Positions 33,850 through 46,530 of a stretch of DNA of 64,000 nucleotides are shown in pieces. The notes beneath the pieces were generated by a model that saw only the letters and a program-made list of their open reading frames with translations, searched no databases and was not told the origin of the DNA. The stretch is from Escarpia spicata. Taxonomy: Eukaryota > Annelida > Polychaeta > Sabellida > Siboglinidae. How positions within the stretch are numbered: the stretch's first letter is position 1; the number at the start of each line of letters is the position of its first letter. Made by a program: the position numbers and the translations under genes. Location of the stretch: assembly GCA_963995525.1 (NCBI GenBank), contig OZ023216.1, forward strand, positions 40,339,580 to 40,403,579. Direction: 5' to 3'.

Positions 33850-36800
33850 TCTTCTTTTTCTTATTTGTTAAGGCCACCTTCATTAGATTGAAGATTTTGT
33901 CATTTTGGAGGGTAATCTTTGGCACCAGGAAAGAGAGAAGAAATGTAGTGGTGCAATTTAGAAGGGATAGGTGATGTAGAAAGGGGGAGGGGAGGGAGGG
34001 AAAGGGAGGGGAGGTTTATAAAATTCAGAGGTGGTGCCTGAAAAAAATCCAGGGTGGCCCCAGATACCACAGGCTGTTCCATTCAGCTATTGTGCGCGGG
34101 AAAAATGACATCATCCTGTACTGTGTACGTTGGTAGGGAAGGTTGTACCCGATGTCTTGGGTTTTTCTTGTTTTTGTTTTACGAGGACCGGATAGTGTGG
34201 GCAGATACAGCGAGTTGATTGTGATGGCTCCTGTTCTGTATTAATAGGGTACTGAGGCGTGCTTTCTTGCTAAGGACTTGGAGGGTTGGCCAGTTTAATG
34301 TATATTTAACATAGACTCTACTGAGGCAGTGTGGTGGTTTCTGTTTGCTCTCCTCTGGATCTTTTCGAGGGCAGTTATGTCTTTGGTGGTGTAAGGGTTC
34401 CAGATTGGGTTGGCATACTCCAGGACAGGTCTGACAAGGGCTTATATGCTCTTTCTTTTATTTTTTTATTCCCTATTTTGACATTCCGTCTAAGGGTCTT
34501 GTTTGCTTTGTTTGCTGTGTCGTTGACGTCAGGGCTCCATTTGTTATCACTTTTGATTGTAATGCCTAGGTATTTCACCTTATTGATGTTAATGAGAGCT
34601 TGTCCATGCAGCTTGTATGAGGCTTTCAGTGTCTGCCGTTTGCGTTTGGCGCTCAGGTGGAACACTTCGGTGTGTTGAATGACATTAACCACTGCTCTTC
34701 CCAATAGGAGAGCATATCCAGATCCCTCTGTAGGTTTTCTTGGCCTGTTCTTGTCTTTATTTGGCGATGGCAGATTGTGTCATCTGCAAACATGCGGATG
34801 TTTGATGCTATACCCTCAGGGAGGTCGTTAATGTAGAAGAGAAAGAGGGCAGGGCCAAGTCCTGACCCCTGCGGGACTCGTGATTCAAACAACATGAGAC
34901 AGGACTTGGTGCCTTTAACCACCACCACTTGCACCCTGTCCTTGAGGGAGCTTTGGATCCATTGATTGGTGTTGCCATTTATCCCGTATCGTCGTAGCTT
35001 GTGGGTGAGCAAACAGTGGTTCACTTTGTCGAAGGCCTTAGAAAAGACCATCGCCACCACATCCTCCTGCACTCCTCTCTCCATGTTTTTGTTATTTCAT
35101 CAATAAAGCATAACAGTTGGGTTTCGCATGAGTGTCGTTTACGGAATCCATGCTGTTCGGATCTTAACATGTTTTGTTTCTCTACATGGGACATGATGTG
35201 ACTAAGTAGTATATGCTCCATTATTTTGCATGGGACACTGGATAATAAAATGGATCTATAGTTTTCCGTTTTGTAACGCTCTCCTTTCTTAAAGACTGGT
35301 GTCATATAAGTTTTTCTCCAATCTGCAGAAACAGTACCTGTGTGCAGCGATGATCTGTAAAGCGTAGTGAAGGTTGGTGCAACCTATTCTGCTATCTTCT
35401 TTTATACTACTATTGAGCTAGTCCAGGAGTTTTGTTGAGGCTGAGGTTCTTGAGGAGTTTCTCCACTCCCTTTATTGTTATTTCGGGGTTATTACAGGGT
35501 GGGTAGATTGGATTGTCTGGGGCGTGCGGACACCTCTGATCGAACTCTTCCTCGAAGATCTGGTCTTTTGGGCTGAAGACTGAACCAAATTGTTTGCTGA
35601 GTAGTTCACTTCTCTCTTCTGCATCAGTGATGAGTCTTCCTTAAAATCTTCAGTGCAGATCCACCTGTCCCTCCAGTATCCGTAGACTTTATGTAGGCCT
35701 AAAACTTTTGATTGAGTTGTGGTTTCTCTGTCTGGTCTTCAGTGAAGATTCTCTCCATATGTTTCCAGTACTGTCTGTAAAGTCTCTTTTGGATGAGTCG
35801 CTTGAGAGACTTGATTTCCTGTCTTGTTTCTTCACTACATATTTTGTCCCATCTTATGTGTAGTCTATCCCTTCTCGTAATTAGGTCCTGGGTCTCACAA
35901 TCGACCCATGTCTGGCTAGCCTTGGGTTTAGACATCTTGTGAGGAATGTGTTGGTTAATTACTTCTGTCCGTTGGTCTCTGATGGTTGTCCAGATTTCCT
36001 CTGTGTTTCAGCCATCGTCATTTGATGAGTTGATCTTTATGGACAGTTGTAGAGCAGAGGCCTGCACACAATTCCAGTCAGCTTTTCTGTATACAGGGAT
36101 GAGCCGACTTGGAAGTTTCTTCTTCTGTGTGTGAAGTCTCACAGTGATCCATGAAGACAAATCCGGTAATACTTCTCTTCTGGTGACGAGGTTAGGGAAG
36201 TTGGTCACCAAAATGTCAAGAGTGTCCATTTCACGAGTTGTGGTTTGAACCACCTGTTCCATGTTCATATCTTGTATGGTGTCAATGAAGGCATTGTGTA
36301 GGCGGGTGAAGCTGATTTCCCTTTTGAGAAATTTAGTGGCCCAGTCCCAGCCAGGTAAGTTAAAGTCACCTCCTATTACTGTGACCGCATTTTCGGATTA
36401 ATATGCAATTTTCGCAGACTTTGCAAATTATGTCAGATTGGGTTCAATGCTAGTATGTGGTGTGTATTATGCACATTCCAGTAGCTGCTTCTGCCTTTTA
36501 TTTTGAAGATTTCACAGTCCATGTTGGTTAGCAAAGGTTCCTCAGAACAAACTAGTTCCTCGGTGACAGCAGTAACAACACCATATCCATCTCTATTTCT
36601 GTCTTTCCTGAAGACTTGAAGGTTTCTCGCCATGTTTCTCTCCCCATTATGATATCAGGTTTAGTCCTCTGTATGAGGTTATAAATTCTGCAGTTTTTCC
36701 AGCCACTGACTTGAAGTTAACATTCATGAAGTGGAGGGTACGATGAATGTTACGGTTCTGTCGAGTAATTCGTGTTGGAGATGATGTGAGCAGAGGCTTG

Positions 36801-37490
36801 AAAGCGTTATCTGGAGAAGCAGAATCATCAATCTCAGAATGAGTAGTTGACTGCCTTGAGTCAAGACCGTGAAGATCAAAGGCTACTGAACTGTGGTTAT
36901 CATTGGCGTATACGATGCAACGCCAGTTGAGATCACTCCTTTCTAGCAAGCTATATGACCCACTGCCCACACTCTGGCAATCTACATGCAACAACTGCCC
37001 ACAAACCTCGCATGCTATGCCTCTCTCATTCCAGTTTACAGGTCGGTCTCAGGAACCAGAGGGATATTTTGTGTCTTCAGATGGGTTAGAAATGGAACTG
37101 TTTGTCAGAGACATGTTCAAAATTTGATTAATGAATAGTGCTGCTGTGAGTAATAACTGGAGTGTATAGCAAACTGCTAGCATATTTCACGTGTAGGATG
37201 TCTATTTCCAATTTACAGCAGCACCAGAATGATAACTAACATCATCTACCAGTTTGCAGACCCATTGTATTTAAGGAAAAACAGATTGATGTGCAAAAGA
37301 AAGGAAAGTATGATTCAAAACAGTGGAGCTTTAGAAAGTGCGTTTAGCCGAATTCTAATTAATCGATTTTCCCGCTTTATAATTCGGGTAGCTTAATACG
37401 GACCAAGAATGTTCACATTGCGCTACCCAAATTGGGATCCGCATCCTAATACGGATGAAAGTTATGTGTGAACACGGCCTAAGGCAGTAC
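33850..37490 (-). mobile_element. LINE family A, near full length but decayed (3.6 kb)
   Basis: Read on the minus strand it holds a 5' leader (37490-37110) shared with 10745-11160, one long ORF in broken frames (PHD-like finger, APE endonuclease, reverse transcriptase, C-terminal domain) and a short 3' end near 33850-33900. It inserted in the intron between NIDO pseudo-exons 4 and 5. It belongs to the CR1/Jockey-like non-LTR group judging from its reverse-transcriptase wording. Confidence 0.85.
34080..37080 (-). pseudogene. LINE A ORF2: PHD finger, APE endonuclease, reverse transcriptase
   Basis: In order on the minus strand: RGIACEVCGQLLHVDCQ and LNWRC (PHD-type finger, 37040-36930); MNVNFKSVAGKTAEF and FRKDRNRDGYGVV (endonuclease, 36730-36560); TREMDTLDILVTNFPNL (36240-36170); TWVDCETQDLI..RDRL (35910-35860); PVFKKGE...NYR.ILLSSVPCKIMEHIL (35300-35220); EQHGFRKRHSCETQL; VFSKAFDKVNH (35050-35020); RVPQGSGLGP; MFADDT (catalytic Asp pair, about 34795); KVKYLGITI; and FFPRTIAEWNSL near 34090. 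Several frame changes and stops make it inactive. The GDFN metal site is near 36355. The PHD finger on the same protein as the endonuclease is notable. Confidence 0.85.
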
Positions 37491-37652
37491 GGTTTGATAT
37501 TGACACAATGTAACCGCATACACTCGAGTTAAAGCCGTTAGTTTTTTTTTGAGTTTTAACACAATCACAGGTTTCCAAGACAGGTCATGATCATACTGTA
37601 ATCAATGCACTAGCACAAAGCTATTTAACAAGCGTTATTCTTTTAATTTCGG

Positions 37653-37901
37653 GTTGGATTCAACGCAAGTGACGGATGGCGTTACTACACGCAGTTCAGT
37701 TCTCTCACCCCGGATATCATCGAAATCAGGACAAAGGCGAACTGCGGAGTCCGATGTCGCTACGTGTTCCGTGTCGATGAAAGGGAGGTCCTGTCCCCGG
37801 TACCAAAGATGTGGACTCACTTCAGAACAATGAATTCTCGTGGTCTATCTGCGAGTAGGGGAAAAGCAAAGATCGGAGAATCTAAAATTTCTCCCCAGTA
37901 A
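37653..37901 (+). pseudogene. NIDO last-exon pseudogene (paralogue C)
   Basis: An open 82-codon match to the last NIDO exon: GFNASDGWRYYTQF, ANCGVRCRYVFRVDE, EVLSPVPKMW and a basic tail, then TAA. The acceptor dinucleotide is lost: TTTCAG in the relatives is TTTCGG here (37648-37652 region). With exon 4 at 33280-33413 it forms one dead gene split by LINE A. Confidence 0.85.
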
Positions 37902-38111
37902 CACCGTATTGGAGACTGGTTCTTGTTCTGCGTTCAGCGCAAACCAAAGAGCAGATATTAAAAACACGTCGGTTGTTACATTCGCTGTGCGTACAGGTTG
38001 CTGGTTGAAGCATTTATCTGCCTATGCGTTGATGATATATTAAGCAGTAATGTATCTATATAATACTCCTTAATCAATTGCATAACAATTTTAAGGATTC
38101 ATATAGCACTC

Positions 38112-39819
38112 TGTCAAGAACCGCCAGGTGAAACGGCCTTGCTAATATATATCCGGGTTCAGAGATGTATCGGAAGGGAAGTAGTTATACACAAATAAAG
38201 AATTTTCAAAATTTATTGGCCCATCTTTGAAACAACAAAATACAGCAATTTCTCAAGGAAGACTCGTCAGCCTCCCTAACCTCTTATCATACGAAGTCTT
38301 ACGTACATACATCTCTATCATAACATTTCATAGGTACACAAGGATTGACCAGTTCTTCAATCCTACGTTATTTCATCAAAAGATTCTATAACATAATCGC
38401 CATATAGGCACAAAAGTTCAACACCCTACGGCTGTCTGCGTGGCACTCGCAATGTAAAGATGCGAGAACATAATGTTTATAAAGAACGATACTACATTTC
38501 GTCATCACCGTCAACTTGAAGATAATTTGTCCCTCAGCAGTCGAACGAAGTAGTTCTCACTCGGTTCGTCGGGAATTCCCTCTTCGGTGTGAATTTTCCA
38601 TTGTCGCGTAAGCCGTCTACTCTAGCACTGTTGTTACACGAGGTGTTACGCGGCGTCTACCGCCCTAGAGTGCACTGTGCCAGACTTCACCCCGCCCCGC
38701 CCCGACACTACAATAAATGATAACTATAATAATAAAAATATTCTTATTCCTTGGTGTGTAAGCTACACCCTTCATATCATATGTTTTTCCATCGACACCA
38801 CATACAATCATAGTACCTACACACAAACATGTGTAGCTAATGTTCGCCATAGATATATACATACCCGGACCCAATATCCCATTAGTAATAACAACCCCAC
38901 CCGTAAGTCCCAACAAACTATACACCAATAACCATTATCTGTGACACCGTAATACAACCTATGTTCGCTTCTTGTTACTACCTAACATTCACATATCAGA
39001 GCGAAGATTCGCCACCCAGCATAAATCTCGAGATACCAGTATCATTACGCTGACCATATTTATTTATTATTGACCACACCCTTTGGCATAATTATAACAA
39101 TTTAAAAACCAGATGTTTAAACCAATACTTTTAATCTAACATTCACTCATAATATATATATTCCACATACCTCCTTTCTTCTACGCTACATATGCAATGA
39201 GAAATTCAACGTCAAACCCACCACTGGGTATAAAGACTTCGTGTTTGCCAACCGCACAGTAATGGTTTCTCTCCACAGAAAAGACCAGATTACATGTCTT
39301 TATTCTGTCGGGTTCTGGACTCGTCTCTTCTATTCTACCTTCAAACCTCGGTATCTCCACCCTATACCTAGCATCAGTCATGTGATCCCTGCTGATGCTG
39401 ACGCCATTGTAACAATTTCAACACCATCCAATAGGTGATACTCTAAATCAACAAGTATAACATCTTTGTTATAACGACATCACTATATGCCGTAATATTA
39501 TTCCATTTAAACTTACGTCCGTATCATCATAATCTATTCATGTGGAACGGCCAATCATGTTATAAATATTACACGTTGTATTCGACAATCCGCCCTGTCT
39601 ACCCTAACTATAATTATATTTGCTCGGTTCTTTAAAATCTGACCTTAGGCCACCACTCCAGTTCCTTCACAATATTGCGTAACCACCGGATAGCCATCAT
39701 GGCCTACAGGGCAACCCTAGCACGAGTCAGCCAACCATAGCTTTACATTGTAGCACTAAATGCAGTCTTTCACAGACGCTACCAACCTATGTTAAGTTCT
39801 TAAAATCACAATCTTGACA
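38112..39819. mobile_element. 1708-bp LTR-like element, probable solo LTR
   Basis: It begins TGTCAAGA and ends TCTTGACA, so it has TG...CA ends with an 8-bp inverted repeat. It is flanked by CACTC on both sides (38107-38111, 39820-39824). The homologous site at 900-950 (reverse) lacks it. TG...CA ends with a 5-bp duplication are the classic signature of LTR retroelements, and the absence of gag/pol suggests a solo LTR. The length is at the high end. A non-autonomous DNA transposon with short inverted ends is the alternative. Orientation is unknown. Confidence 0.7.
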
Positions 39820-41280
39820 CACTCCGTCTCGATAGTTTCAAGGTTTACTTATAAAGACGTGGTTGAACGCACATTGATGCTTGCCCAGACCTATTAGATG
39901 ACTTAATTATTTTGTTGATTTAAAAAGGCTGGAAACGTTGACGTATGCCATCATTTGGATATGTAGTACTGTGTAACCGTTGTTGTTGCATTATCATTTA
40001 TTGTAAACAAACCTACTAGCAACCATACTGACGCTATTGATCATTTGATCCGCACCTATGCGACAACATCGAATTAACATATTAGTCCATGTATGACCGA
40101 TGTAAACTATTCAGGCAATTTCTTATTGATACGGTAACACAATATTATTATCGTGGAAGTATGCGGCCGCCTTATCAGATAAGATTATTCGACTTGCACT
40201 TACTTGCACTTTTCTTTCCATCAAAACCTACGTGGCGTCAACGTGATGCGGCCTCTTAATTGCTCTGTTTAGGCAGGAAGCCCAGTTTGTTTATCGTTTG
40301 GTTTCGTACTCCGGGGAGCGTCTTTGCGATTCCCTTATTGTTTTGTGTTTCGCGGGAGACGTCAGGGCTTCTTATATGTTAACAAGGGGCTATAGGTACA
40401 CATATTAATTTTAAGAACAGGTAGGCAGCACCCTACGTATACATACGTTCATCCAGAATTTATTATTTAGCATTAAGTTTAGACTGATACTGATTTTCTT
40501 ATGAAAAACAGGAGCTTTTGAGCCTCGCCCCATTTGCTGATCATTGGTCCTTCTAAAAACAAAAACTAATGTGCGCACATATTACGTTTGTTTTTCGTTG
40601 GCACTAATAATTTTTTTTAATATTAAGGACATAGTCTGATAATGATTTATGAACTGGAGCGAAGTGTCGAGAGTAAGTGGTGCAATGTAGGCACCGCCTT
40701 TGTAGCGCTATAAGTCTACATGACTAATTATATGCATCGTGCATTTAGAATCTTAGACTAGATTAGAAGTTCAGTACCAGCGACGCTACAGCATACGTCT
40801 TTTTCAAAATATCTGACGTTTTAGTATTTGTATATCCTTAGCGGTGATAATTAAGCCATGCTTATGAAAATTGACCCAGTGTGTTAACACACCCTTATGC
40901 TATGGATTGGTTCAGTAAAGAAATACAGTTGATTCAAATAATAAAATAAATAATATTTGACTTTTATTAAACATAACATAGACACCAGCGTCGCCTTACG
41001 AAAACACCCAGGCACAGCAGAAGTCGGCAGCGTGTGCTTAATAGGGTTATGACAGACAAAGATTTACTTTGACCATACGCCATCTACAAATGTACAAATT
41101 GAAATAATTTATATAAATATGAAGGGCAATGATACTCCCATTAAGACATAACATGTTTCTAACATGGGGGCCCACTTTTAATAAAATAAATAAAATAATA
41201 AATATTAATAGTAATCGTATAATTCAATGTTAGTAAATATTTAGCAAAGTACAAAATTAATACTTAATTACATACCATAT

Positions 41281-41520
41281 TGTATAGTATTATGTGTTAC
41301 AACCTTGACAATTTTGGATAGTGCAATTGGATTTACAGTTCATAATTAAGTAGTTTTTAATAAAAGTGATAAAATCAGGTAAACTATGTGTGTAAATGTT
41401 ATCAATGATAATGTTTGGAGTACTGTTAACTGTTTCTATTGTGTTGTGTTTGTGAATAATATCTTTGCATATATTCATAATTGCATCTGGGAATAAATAC
41501 TGTTTTTTATTCTTCGTGTG
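41281..41520 (-). mobile_element. LINE family E, 3'-terminal fragment
   Basis: The minus-strand frame has NSTPNIIIDNIYTHSLPDF, then IKNYL and CTIQNC. It parallels the C-terminus of the larger LINE E piece at 42888-43166 (GTPEIVKEKIYTHCLRGF). This is the end of a LINE reverse-transcriptase protein, diverged from the other copy. Confidence 0.55.
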
Positions 41521-42572
41521 TAGTGTTGATGCCTACATAATGATGAATTTCAAAATTGTGTCAGTAAGGGATGTGACGGAAATATTCCAGTAGAACGTCA
41601 TACATTGATGAATGTTGCATGTCCATTGTGCACCACACAATTTTGTGTATATATATATATATATACACATATAATTATGTCGTCATTATTTTATCCGTGT
41701 GAGTCACACAAAATATAACGTACACTATGCACACTAATTGAAATGTGTATAGTCCTTTATATAGTTGGTTTGATGCTAGTAATGAGACAAAGAATCTGCC
41801 GGCATAGTTACTTATGCACTACCCAAGTATGCAATCCACATACACTATATTAATTCATATATATTTAATGCATACCATACTTTTGTTTTCAAATAATTTA
41901 AATACTAATAATTATATAATCCATGTGCACTGTGATCATGTAATATAATTGGGGTAAGTTTAATACACACTGTACACACGTTTTCAAATGTTTTATTAAA
42001 TAAATGGGATTGCCATTATGCACCATTAACGAGACTCTTTCACTTTACGAACTGAGCAAAGCGCAGCCCAATTACCATATGATATTTACATATTTAAGTA
42101 TAGATAAGTATGCATTTATACATTTCTGAATGTCTGCATGGGCATACGGGTGTAAGCAAAAGCCCAGTGGAATCGAGCTCAGCAGTAAACATGCCAATTG
42201 GGTACGTGAGTGAACGATTATATCATAATTCTTGCAGGATTTTATTCAGTATACATTATGTTATACATCTACTAGAACACATTTATTATGTTTTACAAAA
42301 ATATTGTTAATTAACTTTAAACAAATATCAATTATTTTAGCACCAAATATGTGTTTTGGCAGTTTGTAGATTATTTGTGTTGAATACAACTTACAACATA
42401 TTAGTTAGCTAGCATTTATACATTCTAATAATTTTACACCAATCCCATCGCAAATATTCATAATAAAGTTTGATGACCGCGATTTGCGCATGTTCTAGAA
42501 TTGTATTATATAAATACTAAGGTAATTGTTGTTCCACGTTGCACCTATTTGCTTCATGTTTACAATGTGTTA

Positions 42573-43600
42573 AGAGCAAGAACAACAAGAACAAGAACAA
42601 GAAGTTTATTTTGACCACAACATATCACACATTTTTACACAATAAACATATCAGGTATACACATTTACTCAAATAAAATATATATGCATACATAATAATG
42701 TGTGTATATATATACCATTTTTGAAACCAGTATAGTAATTAATTAAAAGAAAATAACCTTTAAATTTTACGAGACAAATATAATTAAGACATATTATTGT
42801 CGCTATCATAGGAGGCACCGCAGATAGGATATATATATATATATATTAAAAAAAATGATGATCTTTTTATTTATGTGTCTATCTAAATTATACAATCATG
42901 TGAATTATATGTGGCAGTAAATGTCCTTTATAGTGACTGATATAATCAAAACTGTGTAAGTAATTGACTACTAAAATGTTCATCCATTTATTAAGAATTA
43001 ATTTTTTTTCATTTTTGTGTGACATGAATAACAATTTAACAGTGTACATGTATCTTTGTATTTTTTTCAGGAGAAAGTTATTAACGTAAATTACAAACCC
43101 TCGCAGGCAATGAGTATATATCTTTTCTTTCACTATTTCAGGAGTGCCGTTTATAATGTATGGCAAGTTATATTAAGATATTGTTTTGCAAATTCATGTT
43201 TAGTTTAGTATATTTTTAGATTTATGAGTGTCATGGTGATGTATATTAATATTTGATGTAATCTGCCAGTTTAATAAGTAAACAGGTAGATTTTTTGTGT
43301 GAACGTATTTAAAGTAAAATTTTAATTCTTGTACATTGAATTGATCTTCTATTTTTAACAAATGAAGTTTTTTTTAAAGTGGCTCTGTGTGTGAATTGTT
43401 CCACTTGACGTCATTATACGAACAGCTTTTTCCTTAATTTTCATAAATGTGTTTCCTTTGTATCTCCATGCCATAATACAGTAGTTGATGTGTGATAATA
43501 TTAACTATTCATATAAACATATTTCTAAAGGTCACATATTTTAAGATAACAGTATGACGACATTTACATGACCTTACAATGAATATTATACTGTAGTTTA
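42573..43600 (-). mobile_element. LINE family E, 5'-truncated, inside FB-2
   Basis: The minus strand reads, in broken frames, KEKAVRIMTSSGTIHT-like wording near 43420, IEDQFNVQELKFYFKYVHTKNLP (43350-43280), and the last domain with PEIVKEKIYTHCLRGF (43140). A 3' UTR follows and then a (TTCTTG)n tail at 42573-42605. FB-1 shows the intact site (ACAATGTGTTAA at 17670-17690, reverse), so the insertion is real. This wording is typical of CR1/L2-like C-termini. Confidence 0.7.
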
Positions 43601-43627
43601 TGTGCTTATGATGGTCAAAATAAGTAC

Positions 43628-43763
43628 TATCTGTCTGTCTGTGTGTGTATATGTACGTATGTATGTACATATGTATGTATGTGTGTATGTATGTCTGTGT
43701 GTCTGTCTATCTTCCTGTCTGCCTGCCTGCCTTTCTGCCTATCTGCCTGTCTGTTTGTCTGTT

Positions 43764-43805
<42 letters not shown>

Positions 43806-43812
43806 CCTGTCT
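43628..43812 (+). repeat. (TGTC)n / (TGTA)n microsatellite
   Basis: Mixed TGTA, TGCC and TGTC tetranucleotides between LINE E and the FB-2 right arm. The cysteine-rich frames here are artefacts. Confidence 0.9.
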
Positions 43813-45029
43813 ACAATTAATGGATTTCGCTACTGTCCTAATCAGTATCAGTCGAAATTGAACGCTAAATAATATAGTATTGATAAACATACGTATACAT
43901 AGGGCCCTGTCTACCTATTTGTAAAATTAGTTTGTGTACGTATAGATCTGCCTACCTGTTCCTAAAATTAGTCTGTGTACGTATAGTCCCTTGCCAATAT
44001 ATAACAAGCCCTGACGTCTCCCCGCGAAAAATAAAATGAAACGCGCGTGACACATGTGTCAATCGTTCCTACTGACCAATCACGAGCGCGCTGGGCGTGG
44101 CTTAAAAGCACATGTTAGTTTTTCATAAGTGAATCACAAACACGCCTCCGGGGGCAACCTAATTTTGCCGTTGGATGCTCTATCATAAGATCATGTAGTT
44201 AAAACAACAAATTCTTTGCTTGGAACATGCCAGTTTATTATAATTTTACATGCGAAATATGCACTATGTACATTCCGCGAAAAATCTCAATTAACGCATA
44301 ATGATCCGGTTTATATGGTATCGCAGTTGTGTAAGCCAATAGATGCAGCGCATTAGAAGGCGAGGTTTGCAATGGTAGAATGTGGTAGTTATAATATTAA
44401 TATCCATGAATACCTTTTGGAGATAAAATTTGAAATATATTGAGGTGCTCAGAAATAAATGTTTGTATTTCAATGTAGATTTACTACATATTCGTAGGTT
44501 TTCATGTATGTATTTATTTGTTTTAATTGATGTTTCTGTACAAATCAAAATGTTTAATACACCAACATGCAGCAGTAATGATGTATAATATAACAATACC
44601 CCATTGATTCACTTTCCCAAAACAAACTCAAATTTATGATATTTTAATACTGTCAGAAGGTTTCATCCACAACATACAAACTTTCATGAAAATGGGATTA
44701 TTTCACGTAATTTAAAATTTCTTCACATCACTAATTGGCTAGGAACAAGTGTCGAACTATTTGAAAAGGTAGTTACCCTGTATAACTCCCCATTGGACCA
44801 ATCTAACTGTGCACGACTATCCATTGTAACCGATTAGAGTCTTCCTAACACTCTTGTTTTGACGCGCTGCCGAGCTTCGGTGTCAGAGTATTTGATTCCA
44901 TGCTGTAGAAGTTTGACATGTTAGAGTAGTTAATTAGTGATAATTCACTGTAGAAGTGTCAATATTGTTGGAGTAGTTAATTAGTGACAATTAACTGCTC
45001 AAACAATTAAGACAAGCACAGCCAGTCTA

Positions 45030-45198
45030 AGCGGGGATCGATGGTCGATTTATGTAGCGCCGGACAGTTGGTTGAGGGAACCGGGGTTCGAATCCTACTA
45101 CCGGTCGGCGTTTCGAACCTTGGGCAATTTCGTTCAGCCCACGTTGTCTGTGTCTTTCGGAAGAGACACCATTAGCCGTTAGTCTCTTCTACATGGTG
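45030..45198 (+). mobile_element. tRNA-derived SINE, tail deleted
   Basis: Same SINE as 30536-30768: a decayed A box (GATGGTCGATTTA), B box GGTTCGAATCC at about 45089-45099, and the CTTTCGGAAGAGACACC body. The LINE-like tail is missing through a small deletion joined at TAT, since the flank that follows (TATGAAAGAGAAG) is the same as in the other arm. Confidence 0.8.
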
Positions 45199-45419
45199 TC
45201 TATGAAAGAGAAGAAAAATATCCAAAGCACATGGTAAATGTGTAAGCTATATTGGAATCACTAATTCTAAAGAAAGAAACTTTGAAATAAACCAGAACCA
45301 CGATTGGAAAAAACTGCTTGAACTCTCGTATGTCATTCCCATAATATATTAATAACCCGACAGCGAGAACAAGAAGCGCGTGCACAACAGTCTCCTCGAC
45401 TAACTGATAAATACCAAAC

Positions 45420-46530
45420 CATTAAGACTGGGAATAGCTTTTTGGCTGCACTGCCCACTTTATCAAATTGTGTGGTGTTCCCCAGGGTTCTGTTGTTGGG
45501 CCTTTGCTGTTCACTCTCTACACAACACCACTAAGATCTGCTATTAACAGTCACAATCTAAGCCATCATCTTTATGCAGATTATACCCATATTTTCATGT
45601 CTTTATGTACGCATAATATTGATTACTCCTTAGATCAGGTTAGAAATTGTCTTAATCACATTTTCTTTTTGATGACTGGGAACAGATTAAAGATAAATGC
45701 TAATAAAAAAGAGTTTCTAATAAATGGCATAGTGACAAAATTAAAATCTTTTCCACTTTTCATTAAAATGACAGTGTGACAAAATTTAAATCTTTTCCCC
45801 ACACCTATGCCTAGCCAGTCTGTTACGTCTGCACCAGCAGCAAGAAATATTGGAATACTCTTTGATCAGTTCAATTTTAAACGGCATATTTCTCAAACTT
45901 AACGCTCCTGTTATTATCATATTCGTGATTTATGATGTATTCGCCGTTAATTGTCTCTTTGTGTTGCAAAAACGTTCGCTCCTGCACTTGTTTCTAGTAG
46001 GCTTGACTATTGTAATTCCCCTATTCACAATATTGCCTTTAAGGATATCACTAGGTTACAACGTGTACAGAATTGTTCTGACTCGGTCTCCGCGGTTTTC
46101 TCACTCAGTGCCTGTTCTGAAGTCCTTCCTATCAGGCACTTTCACGTAAGCAATCAGCATATTTCTATTCATTGCTTACTCCTGTAACAAAAACCCTGTG
46201 CAGCTGCGATCATCAAGTTCTGATTTATTTTGTTCCTAATATCAATACTAATATTGAAACTAGGGCACATTCTGTTGTTGTACCAACTCTCCGGAATATG
46301 CTCCTTCTTAGTGTTAGATCAGTTGAAAATATTATACAATTTCGCCGTCATTTAGAAAACTACCTTTATAACCTTGCGTATCCACCTTAGCACCCTGGCT
46401 TATCGATCTATCTATTGACGACTTTATATGGCTTATATATTCTGATATTCACTAACCCTTTTATATTGATGCAACTCTGAGCTTGGTTTCCGAGGATTTA
46501 GGCCCAAAAGAAGTTACCTTATTATTATTA
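45420..46530 (+). mobile_element. LINE family C, 5'-truncated, second copy
   Basis: GVPQGSVVGPLLFTLYTTPL at about 45474, LYADYTHIF near 45573 (the second catalytic Asp is Tyr), MTGNRLKINANKKEFL near 45675, then shifted frames to an RSVENIIQFRRHLENYL end at 46320-46365 and a (TTA)n tail at about 46520. It shares the truncation and flanks of the copy at 29280-30318. Confidence 0.85.

Larger units (their letters stand above)
40317..44145. mobile_element. Fold-back element FB-2 (3829 bp), 8-bp target duplication
   Basis: The left end AGCGTCTTTGCGATTC and right end (read inward) GCGTGTTTGTGATTC match FB-1. The direct repeat CTCCGGGG flanks it (40309-40316, 44146-44153). The uninterrupted NIDO flank at 26530 has one CCGGGG there. 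Its core (41690-42560) corresponds to the middle and right half of FB-1. It has gained LINE E pieces and a TGTC microsatellite, and its left arm is rearranged, with the inner part of the terminal repeat displaced to about 40498. No transposase. Confidence 0.8.
37902..44960 (+). repeat. NIDO 3'-flank copy, expanded by insertions
   Basis: The flank homologous to 1-1145 is recognisable at 37902-38111, 39820-40308 and 44154-44750. It is interrupted by the LTR-like element (38112-39819) and by fold-back element FB-2 (40317-44145). Comparison with the uninterrupted copies gives the exact insertion sites. Confidence 0.8.

Noticed and set aside
43602..43890. Cysteine-rich frames resembling a small secreted cysteine-rich peptide
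   Set aside because: They arise from TGTC/TGCC/TGTA tetranucleotide repeats in every frame.
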